From Gemmatimonadota bacterium (GTDB lineage Bacteria > Gemmatimonadota > Gemmatimonadetes > Gemmatimonadales > Gemmatimonadaceae): a DNA stretch of 64,000 nucleotides. The notes under the pieces were generated by a model. The model did not search any database. It was given only the letters and a program-made list of their open reading frames with translations, and was not told where the DNA came from. The first letter of the stretch is position 1; each line of letters begins with the position of its first letter. This document shows, piece after piece, positions 1 through 8,725 of this stretch. The translations under genes and the position numbers were made by a program. The stretch is from positions 1-64,000 of the forward strand of contig JAPLKU010000004.1 in the NCBI GenBank assembly GCA_026387935.1, given 5' to 3'.

Positions 1-318
1 GTGGTTATGTAGATGACTTAAATATAACCTATAAACCTGCTGCTGTCAAGTAGGCTAACTATAAGGTATTATTAGACTTACGATTAATTCCTGACGCTTT
101 AGTGACACTTTCCATAATATCCCCATTTTATGGTATAGGTTGTTTTGGACAGTGGAGTTTCTGGGTTTTTGGGTTTCGCCAAGTGCTTCTGCGTGCGGGT
201 GCGACGGCGCGACCTAGCCGCCGCGGGGCTGGCCACCCCATGTTGCAGGACCGCGCTGGCCGTTTGACCCGCGCCCATTGTCCATTCATCCCGCTGGTTC
301 AGCGGACGGACGGTTCTG
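1..318. other. AT-rich left margin without a convincing gene
   Basis: The first 140 bases are clearly AT-rich compared with the rest of the window, and the remainder becomes GC-rich before the start of the next gene. No open frame here has a ribosome binding site or a recognisable product. The 9-mer GTGGTTATG at 1-9 recurs at 2112-2120, just outside the integrase gene, and could be part of an attachment-site repeat cut by the window edge. It is too short to rely on. Confidence 0.5.
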
Positions 319-798
319 ATGTCGCTCCACACACGCTTGCTAGTGCTCGGAACGGTGCTGGCGGTTGCACTTCCTGCGGTGGCTGCTGCTCAAGCCACGG
401 ACGGACAGATGGGCACATGGGCGATGAACGTGGCCAAGTCCTCAAGCTCGACGGGCAAGGTGGGTAAGAGCGAGACCCGCATCTTTTCAGCGGTACCGAA
501 TGGGTACACCATGGCGCGGGCGTGGATCGATGCCGATGGGAACGCCCACGCAAGCAGCGGCACGGTTTTGTACGATGGCAAATTCCACGCCGGTAGCGCC
601 AACGGTGACTCAGCGAAGGCGACGCGCGTTGATGCCAATACGACGAAGGCGCAGAACTGGGATGGGACACTTCGGAAAATGGGGAATACCTGCACGCGAG
701 TGGTTTCGGCTGGTGGCAAGACTCTGACAAACACGTGCACGGACACTGATGCTGCGGGGAAACCCACCAAGTCGGTACACGTCTACGATAAGAAGTAG
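319..798 (+). CDS. Small secreted protein of unknown function
   Basis: A 159-residue protein. Residues 1-25 form a Sec signal peptide (hydrophobic core, cleavage after AAAQA), so the product is exported. The mature part has a GTWAMNVAKSS stretch near its start, which is common in short exported proteins annotated only as hypothetical, and two cysteines (in NTCTRVV and NTCTDTD) that could form a disulfide. The ATG at 319 is the natural start because it directly precedes the signal peptide, although the upstream SD is weak. An intrinsic terminator follows 28 bases after the stop, so it is transcribed alone. It may be cargo of the element marked by the neighbouring recombinase. Confidence 0.7.
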   Translation: MSLHTRLLVLGTVLAVALPAVAAAQATDGQMGTWAMNVAKSSSSTGKVGKSETRIFSAVPNGYTMARAWIDADGNAHASSGTVLYDGKFHAGSANGDSAKATRVDANTTKAQNWDGTLRKMGNTCTRVVSAGGKTLTNTCTDTDAAGKPTKSVHVYDKK

Positions 799-825
799 CT
801 CCGCACTCACAAGCACTCTTTACAA

Positions 826-860
826 GAAACGCCCCGATGATAAGTCGGGGCGTTTCGTAT
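826..860 (+). terminator. Intrinsic terminator between convergent genes
   Basis: A perfect 12-bp stem (826-837 with 845-856, GAAACGCCCCGA) with a 7-base loop, flanked by A/T-rich ends. It lies between the convergent secreted-protein and recombinase genes and can serve both. Confidence 0.85.
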
Positions 861-881
861 TACTTGGCGTGAACGCTGCTG

Positions 882-2081
882 CTACTCCAACACGAACACG
901 TGCTCCAAGTCCTTCATAAAACGCTGGGCCGTCGGTGACCACGTCCGAGGGCGCGTCTGTGGCTTGTTTGTTCTTTGGTCAAGCATCCACGCCCTGAACT
1001 TCTCGCAGTCCATATCAAGGTCAGCCTGCGTGGGCGTGCGCTTCTCGTAAAGACCAGTGATGTCCCGAGCGCCGTGCCCTAAATAATAAGAATATCTGGA
1101 TCGCGGAACACCAGCGGCTTCATAAAACAACGCAGCGGTTCTTCTAAAGTCTCTACATCTTACCGCAGTCGGTGGGTCAAGATTGATTAGGCGCATCTGC
1201 AGATTCGCTAAACGCCGTGGCTCGGCCTTAAGCCAAACAACATTTGGCACCACCCTGTTCGCGTTGATGGTTTTGGTTCCTTTGATGCGGACATGTCCAG
1301 TCTTGGCATCGCGCTCCCAAGCTCCGCGCTCAAATTCTGTCGGGCGGAGGCCTGTCAAAGCCATAAAGACTATCCAGCTCGCGTAGTCTACACCTCGGTT
1401 GCCCCAGCGCCCGCTTGAATTGACCCGACCAGCCAACTCTATGAGTTCAGCGAGATTTCCCAGCGGGTTGTGCTCTCTTCGCGAGCGGACAGGGACCAGC
1501 GGAACCTTCTTTACTTCCTTTAATAGGAAGCTGTCATTGTCATATCCAAGCCCATCTTTCAGGAAGCTGATTAGCATCTGTCGTATGGCTCTAAAATAGA
1601 CAGCTTTTGCCTCTCGGTTAAATTTTGTTCGCAGGTTTCTCGCGATATCTGGTAGTTGCCGAACCTCCGTTGCGGGTGTCAGCAGGCCAAGACGCAAGAG
1701 CCTGTTGACGTAGTGCGTGAAGGTGGTGGTAGTGTAGGTGCTCGCCGAATAGGTCTTTAACCATTTAACCATCGCTGGTAGGAGCTTGTCTCCAGCATAT
1801 GCTTCGGCGGCGTAAATCCGGCCAGCGCGATACGCACCCAAGGCGTCAAGTAACCTGACCTTGCCAAACTTTATCTGCGTGAGGCGGACTTCATCACGCT
1901 GCGTATCAAGGTCTTTGAGCATCACCTTGATCTGGTCGTAGGTGTCAGCCGAATTCTTGGTGTATGGAAACACGCCTGATGCTTTGACAATTCGTCCGAC
2001 CGTTTTCGTGACGATATCAACCAAATAGCTTCCCGCTGGCTGCCACTTTCCGTTAACTTTTTTTTTGGCACGAGTCGGCAC
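882..2081 (-). CDS. Tyrosine-type site-specific recombinase (phage integrase family)
   Basis: A 399-residue protein with a GTG start. The C-terminal catalytic domain shows the box I arginine in ALTGLRPTEFE, a likely catalytic lysine in IKGTKT, a degenerate HxxR box (RDFRRT: Arg where His is usual, second Arg kept), the box II histidine in YYLGHGARD and the nucleophile tyrosine in ITGLYEK. The N-terminal half resembles a core-binding (SAM-like) helical domain. Length fits the integrase family. Base composition is more AT-rich than the flanks and codon use is less GC3-biased, which suggests horizontal acquisition. A run of nine T at 2058-2066 encodes three lysines and does not break the frame. 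No phage structural genes are near, so this is likely an integrative-element remnant or the edge of an island that lies to the left. Confidence 0.85.
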   Translation of the reverse strand: MPTRAKKKVNGKWQPAGSYLVDIVTKTVGRIVKASGVFPYTKNSADTYDQIKVMLKDLDTQRDEVRLTQIKFGKVRLLDALGAYRAGRIYAAEAYAGDKLLPAMVKWLKTYSASTYTTTTFTHYVNRLLRLGLLTPATEVRQLPDIARNLRTKFNREAKAVYFRAIRQMLISFLKDGLGYDNDSFLLKEVKKVPLVPVRSRREHNPLGNLAELIELAGRVNSSGRWGNRGVDYASWIVFMALTGLRPTEFERGAWERDAKTGHVRIKGTKTINANRVVPNVVWLKAEPRRLANLQMRLINLDPPTAVRCRDFRRTAALFYEAAGVPRSRYSYYLGHGARDITGLYEKRTPTQADLDMDCEKFRAWMLDQRTNKPQTRPRTWSPTAQRFMKDLEHVFVLE

Positions 2082-2206
2082 GGCGTGCTCTCCGAACTAA
2101 TGAAGCGATATGTGGTTATGGAAATAGTTATGGGGAATGTACTTGTTTAGCTTCATATTGTTAGTCGTAACGCGTTGTCCTATAGAGACAAACAGAGGTG
2201 GTTAGT

Positions 2207-3880
2207 ATGGCACCGCAATTCATCTACGTCATGAAGGCGCTGCGGAAGGTCATTCCGCCGTCTCGCATCATCCTCGACGACATCTGGCTGTCGTTCTACC
2301 CGGGCGCGAAAATCGGCGTGCTCGGCGCCAACGGCGCCGGCAAGAGCTCGCTGCTGAAAGTGATGGCCGGCATCGACCAGGAGTTTCAGGGAGAGGCTTG
2401 GGCGCACAAGGGCACGAAGGTCAGCTACCTCTCGCAGGAACCGCATCTCGATGAATCGCTCGATGTGCGCGGCAACGTGGAGGTCGCGCTCAAGGAACAG
2501 CGCGCCAAGCTCGACCGCTACAACGCCATCGCCATGGAGTTCGCCGAACCCATGGACGACAAGAAGATGAATCAGCTGCTCGAAGAGCAGGGCAAGCTGC
2601 AGGAGTACATCGACCACCACGACCTCTGGAACCTCGACAACAAGGTTGAGGTGGCGATGGACGCGCTGCGCCTGCCGCCGCCAGACGCCGACGTCAAGAT
2701 CCTGTCCGGCGGTGAAAAGCGTCGCGTGGCGCTCTGCCGAGTGCTGCTCGAAGAGCCGGACATGCTGTTGCTCGACGAGCCGACGAATCACCTCGACGCC
2801 GAATCAGTGGCATGGCTCGAGCATCACCTCGAACGTTTCACGGGTACGGTGGTCGCGATCACGCACGATCGGTATTTCCTCGACAACGTGGCCAAGTGGA
2901 TCCTCGAACTCGACCGCGGCAAGGGCGTACCGTACGAAGGGAACTACTCAGGCTGGCTCGACCAGAAGCAGCAGCGGCTGGCGCTCGAGGAAAAAACGGC
3001 GAGCGTACGCCAGCGCACACTGGAAAAGGAACTGGAGTGGGTGCGCCTCGCGCCGCGCGCGCGACAGGCCAAGAGCAAGGCGCGCCTCCAGGCCTATGAG
3101 CAGCTGGCGAGTGAAGCGCAGCAAGACAAGATCGCGCAGAACGAGATTGTGATTCCGCCGGCGCCGCGCCTCGGCAATGACGTCGTTATTGCAACGAAGC
3201 TCAAGAAGTCGTTCGGCGACAAGCTGCTCTTCGAGAATCTGTCGTTCTCGCTGCCGCGCGCAGGTATCGTCGGCATTATCGGACCGAACGGCGCGGGCAA
3301 GACGACGTTGTTCAAGATGATCAACGGACTCGAGAAGCCCGACTCCGGCACGCTCAAGCTTGGCGAAACGGTTTTGATTTCCTACCAGGACCAGAACCGC
3401 ACGCTCGAGGGCAAGCGCACGGTGTGGGAAGAAATGACCGGTGGCCTCGAGATGCTTCAGGTCGGGAAAAAGGAAGTGAACTCGCGCGGCTACTGCTCGG
3501 CATTCGGCTTCAAGGGCTCGGACCAGCAGAAGATCGTGGCGAACCTCTCGGGCGGTGAACGAAACCGGCTGCACCTCGCCAAGACGCTGATGCAGGGCGG
3601 CAACCTGCTCATGCTCGACGAACCGACGAACGATCTCGACGTGGACACGCTGCGCGCGCTGGAAGAAGCGGTGCTCGACTTCAGCGGCTGCGCGGCGATC
3701 ATTTCACACGATCGGTGGTTCCTCGACCGCGTGGCGACGCACATCCTCGCGTTCGAAGGCGATTCCGAAGTGGTCTGGTTCGAGGGGAACTACGGCGCAT
3801 ACATCGAAGATCTCAAGAAACGAAAGGGCGCCGACGCCGATCAGCCCCATCGTATCAAGTACAAAAAACTGGTTCGTTAA
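2207..3880 (+). CDS. ettA: ABC-F translation factor EttA (energy-dependent translational throttle)
   Basis: A 557-residue cytosolic protein, close to the roughly 555 of E. coli EttA. It has two ATPase cassettes: the first with Walker A GANGAGKSS, signature LSGGEKRR and Walker B LLLDEPTNHLD; the second with GPNGAGKTT, LSGGERNR and LMLDEPTNDLD. Between them lies a charged, helical P-site tRNA interaction linker (around residues 240-320) ending in a QAKSKARLQAYEQL-type segment typical of EttA. No membrane domain is present, as expected for ABC-F. EttA binds the ribosomal E site and gates the first elongation steps according to ATP/ADP. I chose the ATG at 2207 over the in-frame GTG at 2198 because AGAGG at 2194-2198 is spaced 8 bases from it. 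The stop overlaps the next start (TAATG). Confidence 0.95.
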   Translation: MAPQFIYVMKALRKVIPPSRIILDDIWLSFYPGAKIGVLGANGAGKSSLLKVMAGIDQEFQGEAWAHKGTKVSYLSQEPHLDESLDVRGNVEVALKEQRAKLDRYNAIAMEFAEPMDDKKMNQLLEEQGKLQEYIDHHDLWNLDNKVEVAMDALRLPPPDADVKILSGGEKRRVALCRVLLEEPDMLLLDEPTNHLDAESVAWLEHHLERFTGTVVAITHDRYFLDNVAKWILELDRGKGVPYEGNYSGWLDQKQQRLALEEKTASVRQRTLEKELEWVRLAPRARQAKSKARLQAYEQLASEAQQDKIAQNEIVIPPAPRLGNDVVIATKLKKSFGDKLLFENLSFSLPRAGIVGIIGPNGAGKTTLFKMINGLEKPDSGTLKLGETVLISYQDQNRTLEGKRTVWEEMTGGLEMLQVGKKEVNSRGYCSAFGFKGSDQQKIVANLSGGERNRLHLAKTLMQGGNLLMLDEPTNDLDVDTLRALEEAVLDFSGCAAIISHDRWFLDRVATHILAFEGDSEVVWFEGNYGAYIEDLKKRKGADADQPHRIKYKKLVR

Positions 3881-6138
3881 TGCGCGGGTCGATGCGCGCG
3901 CGCTTGACGACGCTTGTCTTATTGTTGGCCGCCGTGCACGGCGAAACGCTCGGCGCACAAAACGGCGCTCAGGGTGGCGCTCAGGGTGGCGCTCGGGGTG
4001 GCACTCAGGGTGGCGCTCAGGGCAGTACCCGTCCGTCCGTAAAAGTGTCGCTCGTGCCAGGCGGTGCGCTGAAGATCGACGGTCGTCTCGACGAGGGCGC
4101 GTGGGCTACCGCGGACTCCATTGCGTCACTGACCCAAGTTGAACCGCGCGCTGGTGAAGCCGCGGGCTATCGCACGGTGGTGCGGGTGATCGCGACCGCC
4201 GACGCGTTGGTAATCGGCATTAGGGCCGACGACCCGGACCCCGCAGGCATCGTGGCCTTCACCCGTGCACGTGACGGGTTGCTTGACAACGAAGATCATC
4301 TCAAGGTGGTACTGGATACGTATCTCGATGGTCGCTCGGGGTACGTGTTCGCCGTGAACCCCAACGGCGCGCGTTACGATGCGCTGGTGGCGCGTCAGGG
4401 TGAAGGCGAGAACGCAAGCTGGGATGCGATATGGGAGGCCGGTGCCGTGCGCACCAGCACCGGGTGGTCCGCCGAGATTCTCATACCGGCGAAGAGCCTG
4501 TTGTTTCGATCCGGGCTCACCAGCTGGGGCTTCAACGTACAGCGTCGCGTGCAGCGATCACTCGAGATCGACCGGTGGGCTACGCCGCTGGTGCAGTTCA
4601 AGGTGACGCACGTGGCGCGGGCTGGCTTGCTCGAGGGTGTTCCGGCGTTCGATCTTGGGCGCGGGACGAGCGTCCGTCCGTCGGTGACCATGGGAACCGG
4701 GTATGATGCGCGTGGCACGCCGCTCAGGTCCGACGCAGCAGCCAGTCTTGATCTGACGCAGCGCCTCGGTGCCAACACGATTGGCTCCGTAACAGTCAAT
4801 ACCGACTTCGCCGAAACAGAAGTGGATGCGCGTCGCACCAACCTCACGCGTTTTTCACTGTCGTTCCCTGAAAAGCGCACGTTCTTCCTCGAAGGGGCGA
4901 GCACCTTCGACTTCGGGCTCGGCACGGGCGATGACGTGCGACCGTTCTTCAGCCGGACTATCGGCCTGCTTGGAGGCCGCGAAGTACCGATCAACGCGGG
5001 CGTGAAAGTGAATGGTCGCGAAGGGCGGACCTACTTTGGGGCGCTTGCGGTTCGGACTGGCGATATCGACACGCTACCCACTGCAAATACGATGGGCGTT
5101 CTTCGCCTGAGGCAGAACATCCTGAGCGAATCGAGCGTCGGAATGATCGCGACGTTTGGCGACCCGCTCGGCCGGGGCAACGCCCACACCACCGGCGCTG
5201 ACTTCACCTACCAAACATCACGATTCAGGGGAGACAAGAATCTCCTGGCGGGAGTGTGGGGGCTCGAGACCGCCCGCGACGGACTCACCGGCGATCGCAC
5301 GGCGTTCGGTGCAGCGGTTGACTATCCCAATGATCGCTGGGACATCTTCACGTCGTATCGTCGGCTGGGCGATGGATTTCAACCTTCGCTCGGGTTTGTG
5401 CCGAGGCGCGGCATTCAGTCCGCGTCGCTGAACGTGAACTTCCAGGCACGCCCCACTGAGCTGATCGGCCCATTCCGTGTGCGCACGATGCTACACGAAC
5501 TCCAGACCAGCGTGGTGTCGGGGCTCGACGGGGTATGGGAGAGCTATCGGTTGTTTACCGCACCAGTGAACTGGCGATTCGAGAGTGGGGATCGCTTTGA
5601 GTTGAACATTGTTCCGGTCGGCGAACGACTATCCAAGCCGTTTACGATTGCTGAGGGCGTGACGATACCCGCCGGCGCGTATCGCTGGACCCGGTTTCGG
5701 CTCGAACAGGGATTCGCCAGTAAGCGCGAGTTGAGCGGGCAGCTCACCTGGTGGTTCGGCGAGTTCTACACGGGTCACCTGAACGAACTGCAGCTCACCT
5801 CGTCCTGGAAGCCGAGTCCGCTCTTCATCGTGGACCTGACGGGTACACTGAACAGTGGCCACCTCGCGGAAGGCACGTTTACTCAAGTGGTAACCGGGAC
5901 ACGGTTCCGGGTAAACGTCTCGCCCGATCTTCAGGTGAGCAGTTTCGTGCAATACGACCGAGAAGCCCACGAGCTGACCACGAACTCGCGCGTGCGGTGG
6001 ACGTTCGCTCCGGCTGGAGAACTCTTCCTCGTGTACAACCACAACGCCACGGAACGGGACCCGATTTCCAAGCGTCCCGTCTGGGCGTTTGAGACGAACC
6101 GACTGTCGCTAAAAGTGCAGTACGCGTTCCGCTACTAG
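3880..6138 (+). CDS. DUF5916 outer-membrane protein with CBM9-like N-terminal domain
   Basis: A 752-residue exported protein. After a signal peptide (residues 1-26, cleavage near LGAQ) comes a low-complexity Gln-Gly-Gly-Ala repeat (about 27-48), then a carbohydrate-binding family 9-like beta-sandwich (about 55-235; KIDGRLDEGAWATAD opens it), then a long DUF5916 region. The latter holds the conserved block NTDFAETEVDARRTNLTRFS followed by FPEKRTFFLEG and ends in aromatic beta strands (YAFRY), consistent with an outer-membrane barrel. The function of DUF5916 proteins is not established; a role in binding glycans or peptides at the surface is inference. The ATG overlaps the ettA stop, so the two are translationally coupled, an unusual pairing of a translation factor with an envelope protein. 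It is convergent with its paralogue at 6191-8443. Confidence 0.85.
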   Translation: MRGSMRARLTTLVLLLAAVHGETLGAQNGAQGGAQGGARGGTQGGAQGSTRPSVKVSLVPGGALKIDGRLDEGAWATADSIASLTQVEPRAGEAAGYRTVVRVIATADALVIGIRADDPDPAGIVAFTRARDGLLDNEDHLKVVLDTYLDGRSGYVFAVNPNGARYDALVARQGEGENASWDAIWEAGAVRTSTGWSAEILIPAKSLLFRSGLTSWGFNVQRRVQRSLEIDRWATPLVQFKVTHVARAGLLEGVPAFDLGRGTSVRPSVTMGTGYDARGTPLRSDAAASLDLTQRLGANTIGSVTVNTDFAETEVDARRTNLTRFSLSFPEKRTFFLEGASTFDFGLGTGDDVRPFFSRTIGLLGGREVPINAGVKVNGREGRTYFGALAVRTGDIDTLPTANTMGVLRLRQNILSESSVGMIATFGDPLGRGNAHTTGADFTYQTSRFRGDKNLLAGVWGLETARDGLTGDRTAFGAAVDYPNDRWDIFTSYRRLGDGFQPSLGFVPRRGIQSASLNVNFQARPTELIGPFRVRTMLHELQTSVVSGLDGVWESYRLFTAPVNWRFESGDRFELNIVPVGERLSKPFTIAEGVTIPAGAYRWTRFRLEQGFASKRELSGQLTWWFGEFYTGHLNELQLTSSWKPSPLFIVDLTGTLNSGHLAEGTFTQVVTGTRFRVNVSPDLQVSSFVQYDREAHELTTNSRVRWTFAPAGELFLVYNHNATERDPISKRPVWAFETNRLSLKVQYAFRY
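3964..4023 (+). repeat. 12-bp tandem repeat, five units, coding
   Basis: Five consecutive 12-bp units (consensus GGCGCTCAGGGT) encode a repeating Gly-Ala-Gln-Gly directly behind the signal peptide of the DUF5916 protein. Multiples of 12 keep the frame, so copy-number changes would only lengthen or shorten a linker. Confidence 0.95.
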
Positions 6139-6190
6139 CGGCGCGTCGCACGCGGCCGGTACGCCGCGCTGCCGCTTCGCGCTGCCGGCG

Positions 6191-8443
6191 CTACCCGCGC
6201 GATCCGAACTGTTTGGTGAACTTCACCGTAAACGCATGCGTGACCGGGCGCGTCCAGTTGAAAAAGCCGTTCGCCTGCTCGGCGTCATTGAACACAATGA
6301 ACAGCCCCGTGCCGGCAGTGTTCAGCCAGCTGAAGCGCACATTTGCCGTCCAGATACGCGCCTGATCGTTGAACTGATTCAGCGTCTGAATGGACACGCG
6401 TGGCGTGAAGAAATACGCGAGCTTGAGCCCAATGAGCGACCGCGTGAAATCGCCCTGCGCGAGATGCACGTTGGAATAGTCAACGAGCAATGAGGACGAG
6501 AACGTCGCGCCGCTCCGTGCCGTGACCGTGACCGTCTGCGAGTTGCGGCTGCCGTTGTAAAACGGTCCGATGTCCGAGCGGAGCACCAGCGACACGGGCA
6601 AGCTTGGATCGCTCGTCCAATCGATGCCGAGTTCAGCATAGTCGTATCCACCAACCGGAAGCTTGATGCCGGGCGCGATTTCGAAGGGCACCTGCAGCCC
6701 CTCGTGGAAGACATTCAGCTCGGGTCCAAACCGCGTGCCGGACGACAGTTCGATTTCGGTGAGATCGACGTGCATCTGGCCGCTCTGGTAGTAGCCGTCG
6801 AGTCCGTAGAAGCCCTTATAGGTGAGATGCGGATTCCAAACCCGGAGCCATGGTAAATCCTTGTTGCGAACGAATCGCATCAACCCGACTTCGATGTTGC
6901 GATACCCTGGCGTGCGGCTGATGAACCCGAGCTCAGGGACGAAATCAGTTCCCGTCTGCAAGAACCGGATGTTGTTGTTCCAGACGTCATTGCTGTACGC
7001 GATGCGCGTACTCACGGCGAGGTTGTCGTTGCCGCGCGAATGCGCATCCGTGGCGGAGGCCCACCAGTCCGTGGTCCAGTCGTCGCCAACGCCAATGCGA
7101 CCATCGACGCCAAAGGTGCGACCGTAGTCCGCGGTGCTGTCACGGGCCATGCGTTGCACCGCGATGACGCCGATGCGAGAGCGCCGGCCGAGCTCGCGCG
7201 TGAGCCGGCCGACACTGTACGACTGGCCGCGCAGCGTGGCGAAATCATTCGTGAACATCTGCAGTGCGCCGACGGTTGTTCCGCCAACGCGGCCGGTGAG
7301 GCGCGTACCGCCGAGGAGCGGAAGGGGCGTGCCATTCGCATCGATGCCGATGCGGCGGCTGAAAAAGAGGTCCACCGCTTGTGGCGTGCCGGCGGAGAAG
7401 ATTCCCGCACCCTCGAGGAAGAACGGCCGCTTTTCGGGAAAGAAGAGCGGAAAACGCGTGAGGTTCACGCGCTGGTCATCCACTTCGACCTGCGCGAAAT
7501 CGGTGTTGAACGTGGCGTCGAGCGTGAGGCTCGAGGTGAGTCCGTACTTCGCGTCGACGCCAACATCCTGCTTGTTGCTCGTCTTCAGCGGCGAACCCGA
7601 CTGCGTCGTGGACGCAACCAGATAGGGCGTGACGGTCGCGATGCGATTGGTCGGCGGCGTGAGCCCACCGAGGGTTCCGGCGAGCGACAACCGATTGAGG
7701 TTGAAATGGCGCGGAATAGGCGCCCAGAACGATTCCTCGTTCTTGCGTCGCACGAGGCGCGCGATGTTGAGGCCCCACGTCTGTTGTGCACCGGCGCCGT
7801 ACCGCAGCGTGGTGAACGGAATCCTGAACTCGGCGTACCAGCCGAGTGAATCGCGGGAGGTGGCAACGGACCAGCTACCGTCCCAGTTGAGGTTGAAGCC
7901 GCCGATTGATCCCGATTGCGCGCGTGATTGACCGGTTTGGAATACGCCGCCGCCTTCACCCTCGCGCGTGACCTGCCCGTCGTATTCGATGGCGGCCGGC
8001 GTCGTGCCGAAAACGAACCCGTTCTGCTTGTCGTGAAAGGTGTCGAAGATGAGTGCGACGTAGTCGCTGTTGGTGAGCGTCCCGTCGCGGACCTTTTCAC
8101 CAGGAACGATGTCGCCGGCGCGCGAGTCGTAGAGCCAGGCACCCACATAGATCGCCTGATCGTCGGTGAAGATGCGGACTTCGGTTCGCTCAGACCCTGG
8201 CGCACCCTGCGAAGGTTCGCGCTGCACGAACCCGGTGAAGAGTTCGGCCTCACGCCAGACCGCTTCGTTCAGCTTGCCATCCACGACGACGTTGTGCTTG
8301 AGCGCGCGGACGGAGCCGGCCCGTGCGGGGGTGGCGCCGGTAGTGGAAATCACCTGAGCGGCGGCTGGCGCGGGCCCGGCGAGCGAGGCAGTGGCCAGGC
8401 ACGCGAGGATCATCGCGGTGCACGCGTGAGTTCGGCGGCGCAT
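6191..8443 (-). CDS. DUF5916 outer-membrane protein (second paralogue)
   Basis: A 750-residue exported protein with a signal peptide (residues 1-29, AAAQ). A CBM9-like domain follows (about 45-240; VVDGKLNEAVWREAELF), then a DUF5916 barrel-like region with the block NTDFAQVEVDDQRVNLTRFP and FPEKRPFFLEGAG, which matches the convergent neighbour. The two proteins are diverged paralogues of nearly equal length meeting tail to tail with about 50 bases between stops. This one lacks the GAQG repeat. An eight-G run lies directly upstream of its start (8453-8460). The substrate is unknown. Confidence 0.85.
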   Translation of the reverse strand: MRRRTHACTAMILACLATASLAGPAPAAAQVISTTGATPARAGSVRALKHNVVVDGKLNEAVWREAELFTGFVQREPSQGAPGSERTEVRIFTDDQAIYVGAWLYDSRAGDIVPGEKVRDGTLTNSDYVALIFDTFHDKQNGFVFGTTPAAIEYDGQVTREGEGGGVFQTGQSRAQSGSIGGFNLNWDGSWSVATSRDSLGWYAEFRIPFTTLRYGAGAQQTWGLNIARLVRRKNEESFWAPIPRHFNLNRLSLAGTLGGLTPPTNRIATVTPYLVASTTQSGSPLKTSNKQDVGVDAKYGLTSSLTLDATFNTDFAQVEVDDQRVNLTRFPLFFPEKRPFFLEGAGIFSAGTPQAVDLFFSRRIGIDANGTPLPLLGGTRLTGRVGGTTVGALQMFTNDFATLRGQSYSVGRLTRELGRRSRIGVIAVQRMARDSTADYGRTFGVDGRIGVGDDWTTDWWASATDAHSRGNDNLAVSTRIAYSNDVWNNNIRFLQTGTDFVPELGFISRTPGYRNIEVGLMRFVRNKDLPWLRVWNPHLTYKGFYGLDGYYQSGQMHVDLTEIELSSGTRFGPELNVFHEGLQVPFEIAPGIKLPVGGYDYAELGIDWTSDPSLPVSLVLRSDIGPFYNGSRNSQTVTVTARSGATFSSSLLVDYSNVHLAQGDFTRSLIGLKLAYFFTPRVSIQTLNQFNDQARIWTANVRFSWLNTAGTGLFIVFNDAEQANGFFNWTRPVTHAFTVKFTKQFGSRG

Positions 8444-8594
8444 TTTTGAAATTGGGGGGGGAAAAATTCGGTCGTGCGGCGCCGTCCGGGGAACCGCGCC
8501 GCGAGGAATCTATCCCACCGGCGACGGAGGCCGCCTAACGAGGGATGTTCAGTGTTTGTTCGGCACGAATTCCCCGTGAACCGCGCGAGAACAT

Positions 8595-8623
8595 TTGACG
8601 CCCGGCCGGGTTATGCATCTATC
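8595..8623 (+). promoter_or_regulatory. Possible sigma70-type promoter for the barrel/low-complexity gene pair
   Basis: TTGACG at 8595-8600, a 17-base spacer, then TCTATC at 8618-8623. The -35 match is good and the -10 weak. It lies about 100 bases upstream of the start at 8726 in an otherwise empty 282-bp divergent intergenic region. Confidence 0.3.
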
Positions 8624-8672
8624 AGTCAGGGTCGCACGGGGTACACTTGACCCTTCAGGCGTGACCAAGCGA

Positions 8673-8697
8673 AAGCTCAAGTGCAAGCTTCAAGTGC
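8673..8697 (+). repeat. 12/13-bp direct repeat in a 5' leader
   Basis: AAGCTCAAGTGC (8673-8684) is followed at once by AAGCTTCAAGTGC (8685-8697). It sits 28 bases upstream of the start codon at 8726. It could be a tandem duplication of the same 12-bp kind seen in coding regions of this window, or a pair of regulator half-sites. Confidence 0.6.
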
Positions 8698-8725
8698 AAG
8701 CGTCCCGCAGCGGCGGAGGATGGAT

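Noticed and set aside
102-467. Plus-strand ORF of 121 codons at the left margin
   Set aside because: It overlaps the signal-peptide gene at 319 in another frame, starts in AT-rich DNA and becomes Arg/Gly-rich; no SD or domain.
2058-2066. Run of nine T in the recombinase gene as a frameshift or programmed slippage site
   Set aside because: The annotated frame reads straight through as three lysines at the extreme N-terminus, so no frameshift is needed.
1-2120. The 9-bp repeat GTGGTTATG as a defined attachment site
   Set aside because: Nine bases could recur by chance in AT-rich DNA, and one copy touches the window edge so its true length cannot be seen.
3964-4023. Tandem repeats as a CRISPR-like array
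   Set aside because: Units are contiguous, 12 bp, coding and without spacers; no cas gene is present in the window.
7040-7849. Plus-strand ORF (269 codons) inside the second DUF5916 gene
   Set aside because: Antisense shadow: highly charged translation, no recognisable domain, opposite strand fully explained.
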